DNA from: JANNPJ01 sp031400005
Lineage (GTDB): Bacteria; Actinomycetota; Actinomycetes; Actinomycetales; Kineosporiaceae
Direction: 5' to 3'
Assembly (NCBI GenBank): GCA_031400005.1
Contig: JANNPJ010000329.1
Span: 1 to 23,973 of the forward strand
Length of the DNA: 23,973 bases
Position numbers and translations under genes: made by a program. Shown one piece after another: positions 16,139 to 21,702 of the stretch (position 1 is the first letter of the stretch; each line of letters opens with the position of its first letter). The notes below the pieces were generated by a model. It searched no databases. It was given only the letters and a program-made list of their open reading frames with translations, and was not told the DNA's origin.

Positions 16139-16852
16139 GTGAACAGCTTTGATCTCGGCGACATGGCCCGTGCCACCCAAGCCGGGCAGCGCCTGAGCGC
16201 GCGCGCACCACTCGTGGACGAGGTCCATGGGGCACTTCTCGACATGGTGATGAATCACGACGTCGAACCGGGCGGGCGGCTCAACATCGACGCGCTCGCG
16301 CGGGGACTCGGGGTCTCGCCCACGCCGGTCCGCGAGGCGCTGGCCCGATTGGAGGCGGAGGGCCTGGTCGTCAAGGAGCCCCGGCGCAGCTACATGGTGG
16401 CCCCGCTCATCGGCCTGAACGACCTGCGAGCACTGATCGACTTCCGATTGCTCATCGAGCCCTCAGCGGCCGCCGCGGCGGCCCGCAACGTCACCGCCGA
16501 CCAGGCCACGGCGCTCGAGGCGTTTGCTGAAAGCGGCGGCGCAGGCCATCAGGACGTCACCGCCAACCGGCTGGACATGATCTACGACGCCACCTTCCAC
16601 GACACCGTCGCCCAGCTCGGCGGCAACCCCTGGCTGCGGGACTCCCTCGTTCGACTGCGCAGCCACCTGCACATGTACCGGCTCTACCACCACGCTGGAC
16701 AGGCCGCCGCAACCAAGCCCGAGCACGTCGCGATCGCCAAGGCCATCGCCTCAGGAGATCCCGACGCCGCGGTGGAGGCCATGCGCGCCCACCTGACAAC
16801 GGCGATGAAGCGGATCGACGACGTCTTCACCGCCACCGAACTGCGCCGGTAG
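16139..16852 (+). CDS. GntR-family transcriptional regulator, FCD (FadR/UxuR) subfamily
   Basis: A DNA-binding repressor or activator of about 237 residues, divergent from the sugar importer and catabolic genes and so their likely regulator. The N-terminal winged helix-turn-helix contains LNIDALARGLGVSPTPVREA followed by LARLEAEGLV. The C-terminal FCD ligand domain has DFRLLIEPSAAAAAARN, FHDTVAQLGGNPWL, EHVAIAKAIASGD and MRAHLTTAMKR; the histidines in FHD, EHV and RAHL plus an upstream aspartate match the metal and carboxylate site of FCD proteins that sense sugar acids or small organic acids. The GTG at 16139 is preferred for its GGGAG site 4 nt upstream; an ATG at 16106 (11 residues longer) and one at 16163 are alternatives. 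Confidence 0.9.
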   Translation: MNSFDLGDMARATQAGQRLSARAPLVDEVHGALLDMVMNHDVEPGGRLNIDALARGLGVSPTPVREALARLEAEGLVVKEPRRSYMVAPLIGLNDLRALIDFRLLIEPSAAAAAARNVTADQATALEAFAESGGAGHQDVTANRLDMIYDATFHDTVAQLGGNPWLRDSLVRLRSHLHMYRLYHHAGQAAATKPEHVAIAKAIASGDPDAAVEAMRAHLTTAMKRIDDVFTATELRR

Positions 16853-16946
16853 TTACCGAACCACCGCGGTCAAGGTCCATTGGCGGCCGCCGGTTGAGGG
16901 CGTAAAGCTGCCCAAAGTGGGTTGTTCACACCATGAGGGAGTAGCG

Positions 16947-17087
16947 ATGTCCAAGGTCCAGAGGTCCATCGAGGTCGACGTGCCGATCCGCACGGTCTAC
17001 AACCAGTGGACTCAGTTCGAGGAGTTCCCCCAATTCATGAATGGGGTCGAGCAGCTGGATGCGCCAATCCTGCCCGGACGGCGATAG
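16947..17087 (+). pseudogene. Truncated SRPBCC (polyketide cyclase/COQ10-like) domain
   Basis: A 46-codon frame with a good GAGGGAG ribosome binding site. Its first about 37 residues (SKVQRSIEVDVPIRTVYNQW, then TQFEEFPQFMNGVEQLD) are the start of an SRPBCC family protein that normally has about 140 or more residues. After GVEQLD the sequence departs from the family and stops at TAG 17085-17087, so the helix-grip fold cannot form. The following 138 bp up to the protease start hold no recognisable remainder. Confidence 0.7.
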
Positions 17088-17225
17088 GTGACAGCGGCAC
17101 AGGTTCGACTGCTGCGGATGGGTGAAACCACTCTCCTGAGGGTGACGCCAAGTCGCATCTGGTGACGAAGAGTGAACGCAACGTGCATCCTGGAGCCCGG
17201 GCCGGACTGGACGTTGGAGGATCTC

Positions 17226-19043
17226 ATGCGGTGGTTGACACGAGGTGCGTGCGTTGCGACGTCATTCGGCCTGGCGGGCGCACTCGCACTCGGCTGGCTG
17301 GCGCCGAGCGCGATGGCCGGGACTGGGCCGGTGGACGCGATGGCATCGTTCGATGCCGCGAAGGCGGAAGCAGACGTGGGCGGGCGGCTGATCATTCGCC
17401 TCGGCGACGCGAGCTCGGCGGACGCGTTACGCCAGGTCGTCGAGGCAGCCGGCGGTCAGGTCGTCGCGACCCAGCCCGCGCTGGAGATGGCCGTCGTGGA
17501 CGGTCCGGCAGGCCTGGCTGCGGTGCTGCGGGCGCAGCCATGGGTGACCAGCGTCGCCCACGACGCGTCGGTGACCTTGAACTCCTTGGGTTATGACCCT
17601 GCGACGCAGACCGGCTCGATGACCAAGGTCACCGCGCTCACCGGCGCGAACGAGCTGTGGAAGGCCGGGTACACAGGCAAGGGCATTGACGTCGCGGTCA
17701 TCGATACCGGTGTCGCCCCGGTGCCCGGGTTGTCGAGATCGGACAAGGTCGTGCTCGGGCCGGACCTGTCGTTCGAGAGCCAGTCGACCTCGACGCGGTT
17801 TCTGGACTCCTACGGTCATGGCACGCACATGTCCGGCGTCATCGCTGGCCGTGAGGTGGCCGCCGCCTCAGGCGCCACGTACGCGGCCGATGCGAAGAAC
17901 TTCTACGGAATGGCGCCGGACTCGCGGATCGTGAGCTTGAAGGTCGGCGACCACAACGGCACCGTGGACGTCTCGCAGGTGATCGCCGCGGTCAACTGGG
18001 TGACGCAGTTCGGCCGGAGCAACGGTCTCAACGTGCGCGTTCTGAATCTCTCGTTCGGGCTCGACACCGGCCAGCACCCGAAGAACGACCCGTTGTCCTG
18101 GGCCGCGGAGATGGCCTGGAACAAGGGCATTGTCGTCGTGGCTTCGGGTGGCAACCAGGGCGATAGTTACGCTGGCCTCAACTCCCCCGCGTACAACCCG
18201 CGACTGCTGGCCGTCGGCGCGGTCGACACCAAGGGAACGACCGCGTTCGGCGACGACACCATCCCGTCGTTCTCCGCCGCCTTTGGCGGCAACTTCCAAC
18301 GCGGACCGGACATCGTCGCCCCCGGGGTGGGCATCGTCAGCGCCAAGGTCCCCGGTTCCGTCCTCGCCGACATGTACCCGAAAGCCGCCGTCGCCTCGAA
18401 CTGGATCCGCGGGTCAGGCACCTCTCAGGCGGCGGCGGTGGTCAGCGGCGCCGTCGCGCTGCTCCTGCAGCAACGCCCGAACATGACGCCCGACCAGGTC
18501 AAAGCACTACTGATGAACACCGCGACCGCGATCTCCGGCATCTCGTCCGACGCCCAGGGCAAGGGCGAGCTGAACCTGGCCAACGCCACCAAGGCCGCGG
18601 TGCCCACCTCGGTGCAGCCCTCCAGCCCGGGGTGGGGCGACGGCGGCATCGAGAACGCCCGCGGCGGCATGCACGTGAGGATGGACGGCAGCGAACTCTC
18701 CGGTGAGCAGTACCTGTTCGGCGGCTGGCAGGGCGGCGCCATCGGCGCCAAAATCACGAACGCGACCATCTGGTCCAGTGACGGCTCCACCTGGAACGAT
18801 GTCCCCCTCACCGGCTCCGGGTTCGCCACCGACACCACGACCGCGGCGGGCCAGGCCTGGGGCGGCCGTTCCTGGGCCGGTCGATCCTGGGCCGGCAACA
18901 CCTGGACCGGCCGGTCCTGGGCGAGTTCCAACTTCACTGGACGCTCGTGGGCTGGCAGCGGCTGGTCGGCGGGGAGCTGGTCGCAGCCGATCACCACCAC
19001 CAGTTGGGCCGGCGCCCTCTGGAGTACCGGCAACTGGCAATAG
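17226..19043 (+). CDS. Secreted S8 (subtilisin-family) serine protease with C-terminal tryptophan pentad repeats
   Basis: A 605-residue exported endopeptidase. The ATG at 17226 has GGAGG 5 nt upstream and gives a signal peptide (MRWLTRGACVATSFGLAGAL, cleavage near AMA-GTG, residue 31); an upstream GTG at 17172 would hide the signal. Residues 51-115 resemble an inhibitor I9-type propeptide. The catalytic domain covers about 145-455: Asp160 in VAVIDTGVAP, His198 in YGHGTHMSG, oxyanion Asn310 in ASGGNQGD and Ser400 in GSGTSQAAAVVSG, all intact. Residues 460-540 form a linker of unknown fold. From about 541 to the C-terminus aromatic residues recur every five positions (Trp 545, 550, 555, 560, 565, Phe570, Trp 575, 580, 585, then 594, 599, 604) in xGRSW-like units. 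It appears monocistronic. Substrate is unknown. Confidence 0.92.
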   Translation: MRWLTRGACVATSFGLAGALALGWLAPSAMAGTGPVDAMASFDAAKAEADVGGRLIIRLGDASSADALRQVVEAAGGQVVATQPALEMAVVDGPAGLAAVLRAQPWVTSVAHDASVTLNSLGYDPATQTGSMTKVTALTGANELWKAGYTGKGIDVAVIDTGVAPVPGLSRSDKVVLGPDLSFESQSTSTRFLDSYGHGTHMSGVIAGREVAAASGATYAADAKNFYGMAPDSRIVSLKVGDHNGTVDVSQVIAAVNWVTQFGRSNGLNVRVLNLSFGLDTGQHPKNDPLSWAAEMAWNKGIVVVASGGNQGDSYAGLNSPAYNPRLLAVGAVDTKGTTAFGDDTIPSFSAAFGGNFQRGPDIVAPGVGIVSAKVPGSVLADMYPKAAVASNWIRGSGTSQAAAVVSGAVALLLQQRPNMTPDQVKALLMNTATAISGISSDAQGKGELNLANATKAAVPTSVQPSSPGWGDGGIENARGGMHVRMDGSELSGEQYLFGGWQGGAIGAKITNATIWSSDGSTWNDVPLTGSGFATDTTTAAGQAWGGRSWAGRSWAGNTWTGRSWASSNFTGRSWAGSGWSAGSWSQPITTTSWAGALWSTGNWQ

Positions 19044-19085
19044 CTGCTTCGTGCATGATCACCGAAACGGGTTAATTGAGCGCGC

Positions 19086-19132
19086 GATTGGGGAAGGCTG
19101 TCCCCAGGTAATGAACCGGCTCTTCCCCAATC
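19086..19132 (+). terminator. Competing hairpins downstream of the S8 protease
   Basis: GATTGGGGAAG (19086-19096) and CTTCCCCAATC (19122-19132) are perfect 11-bp inverted repeats with a 25-nt loop, 42 nt after the protease stop. The TGGGGA within the left arm (19089-19094) can instead pair with TCCCCA (19101-19106) over a 6-nt loop. No T-run follows. It may act as a terminator or mRNA end, or be a remnant repeat. Confidence 0.45.
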
Positions 19133-19215
19133 ACGTGGACGGCGGCGCGTCGAGAACGGTTTGCTTAGCGGGATGATGTCCGTTGAGATACGGATCACAT
19201 CCGAGAGGCGATGTC

Positions 19216-19374
19216 ACACTAGGGTTCACGGTGGCCTTTGGTGTGCTGCTGGACACCATCATCGTCCGTTCGGTGCTGGTTGCCGCGCTGACCCTGGACG
19301 TGGGTCGATGGATGTGGTGGCCCCTGCCGCCGGCGGGCACGTCGGACCTCGAGCCTGCTCTCGCGAGTACCTGA
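19216..19374 (+). pseudogene. C-terminal fragment of an MMPL/RND-type transporter
   Basis: About 40 residues here (LGFTVAFGVLLDTIIVRSVL, then VAALTLDVGRWMWWP) match the last transmembrane segment and C-terminal tail of actinobacterial MMPL lipid/drug exporters, which normally exceed 700 residues. No earlier part of such a gene lies upstream, and the fragment has no good start codon or ribosome binding site. The tail continues in frame to TGA at 19372-19374. This is debris of a deleted gene, not a functional CDS. The opposite strand is open over part of it but shows no recognisable protein. Confidence 0.65.
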
Positions 19375-19388
19375 CACTAGGTTGCACG

Positions 19389-20123
19389 TCAGCCCGCCCG
19401 GTGCAGGATGTCGGCGAGTTCGGTGGGTCGGGTGAACATCGGCCAGTGCCAGGTGGGCAGTTCGACGTAGGTCCACTGCTCGTCGTCCATGTGCTGGAAG
19501 GCCGGTGCGACGCCGGCCAGACCGCGGGCCTGCTGCTCGGTGAAGCTGCTGAGGATGCCCAGGCGCGGCAGCTTCTCCCAGTGACCGGTCAGCCGGACCG
19601 GTTGGGTGGCGCTCGCCCACGGCTGCGGAACAGACCGCTCGGTCAACGCGGTCAGCACGTTCGGGTCGAGGTCGGGTACGGCGGCGGCGAGGTCCGCCCA
19701 GGGCGGCGGGGGAAGCTTCCACCCGTCGCCTTGGGTGGCAACCAGGTCGGCGTCGCGCTGCTGCTCGTCGGGCTCAGCGAACTGCGACTGCGACATCCCG
19801 TCGGGCAGCGGTCCGGTGTCGACGAATGCCAGGGTGGCGATGCGGTCCGCCGCCCGGTCGGCGACGCTGGTAATGACCACGGCCCCCGCGTAGCTGTGCC
19901 CGACCAGGACGACGTCATGCAGGTCCTCCTCAGCCAGCAGGGTGAGTACGTCGGTGACGTGAGTGTCGAGGTTGACCTGCGCGGTAGCCAGATGCGCTCG
20001 CTCCCCCAGGCCGGTGAGATCTATCGGGTACACGTCGTGGCCGTGCGCGCGCAGCGCATCCGTGACCTGCTCCCAAGCCCAACCGCCGAGCCACAAACCG
20101 GGAATCAATACGTATGTCGTCAT
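19389..20123 (-). CDS. Alpha/beta-fold hydrolase
   Basis: A 244-residue serine hydrolase of the alpha/beta fold (AB hydrolase 6, esterase/hydroxynitrile-lyase-like clade) with no signal peptide. The ATG at 20123 gives MTTYVLIPGLWLGGWAWEQV, where VLIPGLWLGGWAW is the oxyanion-hole HG-like region. The nucleophile elbow is GHSYAG with Ser77, and the catalytic His is likely His226 in LPTWHWPMF near the C-terminus; the acidic residue is not certain. The substrate cannot be told. No Shine-Dalgarno sequence precedes the ATG; TAGCGT ends 7 nt before it and could be the -10 of a leaderless transcript. A perfect inverted repeat sits 18 nt upstream. The WYL regulator gene ends 70 bp upstream on the same strand and may control it. 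Confidence 0.85.
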   Translation of the reverse strand: MTTYVLIPGLWLGGWAWEQVTDALRAHGHDVYPIDLTGLGERAHLATAQVNLDTHVTDVLTLLAEEDLHDVVLVGHSYAGAVVITSVADRAADRIATLAFVDTGPLPDGMSQSQFAEPDEQQRDADLVATQGDGWKLPPPPWADLAAAVPDLDPNVLTALTERSVPQPWASATQPVRLTGHWEKLPRLGILSSFTEQQARGLAGVAPAFQHMDDEQWTYVELPTWHWPMFTRPTELADILHRAG

Positions 20124-20141
20124 GCAGACAACGCTAGAACT

Positions 20142-20168
20142 GATACCGGACAGGATCCGCCCGGTATC
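20142..20168. promoter_or_regulatory. Inverted repeat, candidate operator before the hydrolase
   Basis: GATACCGG (20142-20149) and CCGGTATC (20161-20168) are perfect 8-bp inverted repeats with an 11-nt spacer, half-site centres 19 bp apart (about two helical turns). They lie 18 bp upstream of the hydrolase start and 25 bp after the WYL regulator stop. An operator for the WYL protein is the likeliest reading; a weak terminator is the alternative. Confidence 0.45.
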
Positions 20169-20193
20169 TTCAGCGATTTTCGGGACGACGCGC

Positions 20194-21162
20194 TCAGTCG
20201 GTACCGCGCTCCGCCGAGGTGCGGATCCGCTCGGCAAGAGCGAGGACCTCCGTGCGCAGCGCCGGCGGCTGTTCGACGGTGAAGTCCCACCCGAACCCGG
20301 CCAGCATCCGCGCCATCCCGTCGAGCCGATCGACCCGCGCCTGCAACCGCACCCCGCCGGGTACCTCGGTGACCTGGCCCACGGCGCCCGGAACCCGAAG
20401 TCGCGCCTCGTCCAGCGTGGTGTGCAGCACCACCACCACCTCGTGCGCCCAGTTCACCGCAGCGATGCCGGACAGCACCCGCGCCGCCGGGTCGAAATCG
20501 GCTGGTACCTCATATGTTTCGTCCGTCGGCACGGCTTCGGTGATGCGGTCCAACCGGAAGGTACGGACCTCCGCACGGCGATGGTCGAACCCGGTCAGAT
20601 ACCAGCGGCCGTTGTGGAACACGAGCCCGTATCCGTCCACCGAACGCTGACTGGCCCGCCCATCCCACGAGGTGTAGGCGACGCTCACCGTGCTGCGCCG
20701 CTTCGCTGCGTCAGCGAGCGCTAGCAACACCGTCACCTCTGGCCCGGCACCGGTTCGCTCCACCGCCGTGTACCGAGCCATGGCCATCAGGCTCGCCAAC
20801 CGGTCAGCCAAGCCCGCTGGCAGCACCCGCCGAATCTTCGCCAACGCACTGTCGGCGCCGGTCGCCTGTGCCGTCAACAGCCCTGCCCGGCGTCCGGCCT
20901 CCAGACCGAGCAGTACCGCGACAGCCTCGTCGTCAGTAAGCATCAGCGGCGGCAACTTGTACGTCGGCGCCAGTCGATATCCGCCGTAACGCCCTCGCCG
21001 CGTCTCAACCGGGATGCCGAGATCAGCCAGATGTTCCACGTACCGGCGCACCGTCCGCTCGTCCACCCCGAGCCGCTCTGCCAGGCTGCCGACCGTGCGC
21101 AAGCCGCCGCCCTGCAACAGCTCCAACAACGCCAGGACCCGTGCGGTCGGTCGGGTCACCAC
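20194..21162 (-). CDS. WYL-domain transcriptional regulator (YafY/DeoR-like)
   Basis: A 322-residue regulator with an N-terminal HTH_11/DeoR-like winged helix (TARVLALLELLQGGGLRTVG, then LAERLGVDERTVRRYVEHLA) and a wing plus linker (GIPVETRRGRYGGYRLAPTY). A WYL domain lies around residues 140-225, with VAYTSWDGRASQRSVDGYGL, NGRWYLTGFDHRRAEVRTFR and LDRI. The C-terminal WCX-like extension runs to the end. WYL domains bind ligands, often nucleotides or nucleic acid. The GTG at 21162 has GGGAG 4 nt upstream; a second GTG immediately follows and could be used instead. It is tandem with the alpha/beta hydrolase, a common pairing of regulator and target. Confidence 0.92.
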   Translation of the reverse strand: MVTRPTARVLALLELLQGGGLRTVGSLAERLGVDERTVRRYVEHLADLGIPVETRRGRYGGYRLAPTYKLPPLMLTDDEAVAVLLGLEAGRRAGLLTAQATGADSALAKIRRVLPAGLADRLASLMAMARYTAVERTGAGPEVTVLLALADAAKRRSTVSVAYTSWDGRASQRSVDGYGLVFHNGRWYLTGFDHRRAEVRTFRLDRITEAVPTDETYEVPADFDPAARVLSGIAAVNWAHEVVVVLHTTLDEARLRVPGAVGQVTEVPGGVRLQARVDRLDGMARMLAGFGWDFTVEQPPALRTEVLALAERIRTSAERGTD

Positions 21163-21220
21163 ACCTCTCCCATCCGACGATCAACGCCGCCAACCTACCC
21201 AGCCACCGAGGCAGCAGATG

Positions 21221-21252
21221 GTCCAGAGCACCGACTAGTCCAGAGCACCGAC
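21221..21252. repeat. Tandem 15-bp repeat (17-bp period)
   Basis: GTCCAGAGCACCGAC occurs at 21221-21235 and again at 21238-21252 with a 2-bp spacer, at the 5' edge of the GNAT remnant. A 17-bp duplication shifts the reading frame. Confidence 0.9.
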
Positions 21253-21506
21253 GAAGCCTTCGTCGAGGCCTTCCGTCGGATCTCCGTGGGCAGCCTGGAC
21301 ATGTCGGCTATCTGGGGGTGGTGCCCGAACTACGCGGGCGCGGTTACGTCGACGAGGTGCTGGGCGAGATCACCCGCTTGCACGCCGAGGACGGCGCCGA
21401 TCTGATCACCGCCACCACCGACATCACGAACGCACCGATGGCCGCCGCTTTCGACCGTGCCAGCTACCGCAACACCGAGATTCGGCTCGTCTTCCAGGCG
21501 CGTTAA
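21238..21506 (+). pseudogene. GNAT acetyltransferase with the central part deleted
   Basis: Two pieces of a GNAT N-acetyltransferase lie in different frames. The 5' piece (to about 21303) reads QSTDEAFVEAFRRISVGSLD, typical of a region before the catalytic core. The 3' piece (from about 21306) reads GYLGVVPELRGRGYVDEVLG, containing the acetyl-CoA binding loop (R-G-R-G-Y), then ITATTDITNAPMAAAFDRAS and YRNTEIRLVFQAR, ending at TAA. The central strands that normally separate these pieces (several tens of residues) are missing and the frames do not join, so the gene is inactivated. No N-terminal start region is visible; a 17-bp tandem duplication sits at its 5' edge. Confidence 0.7.
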
Positions 21507-21594
21507 CCGTGCCCGAGCTCGGCCTTTCCTCTGCTCGCTGGTGGCGGGCGGACGATTAGCCACTCCTTGCCACTTCTAACTTATAGCGCGGTAG

Positions 21595-21613
21595 GGGGCT
21601 TGCGGCAAGGCCC
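21595..21613 (+). promoter_or_regulatory. Rifamycin-associated element (RAE)
   Basis: GGGGCTTGCGGCAAGGCCC is a 19-bp imperfect inverted repeat (9-bp arms, one central base, one arm mismatch) and matches the actinobacterial RAE as I recall its consensus. It ends 89 bp before the helR start. RAEs are known upstream of rifamycin-inactivating genes and helR and are needed for rifamycin-induced expression. No convincing -35/-10 pair could be picked around it. Confidence 0.88.
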
Positions 21614-21702
21614 AGGTCATGCCGCAGAATCGGCGGGCCAGAACCTGCGGAATGGGGATCGCCGGCAATGCCTGCACGTCACCTTAAATCGGAGCCAATG
21701 CT

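Noticed and set aside
18861..19019. DNA repeats in the protease 3' end considered as a CRISPR-like or mobile repeat
   Set aside because: The repeats are short, in frame and encode the tryptophan pentads, with no spacer structure.
19161..20282. Plus-strand open frame covering the MMPL remnant and opposite the hydrolase
   Set aside because: Antisense shadow of the hydrolase over most of its length; the MMPL-like residues lie in a different frame.
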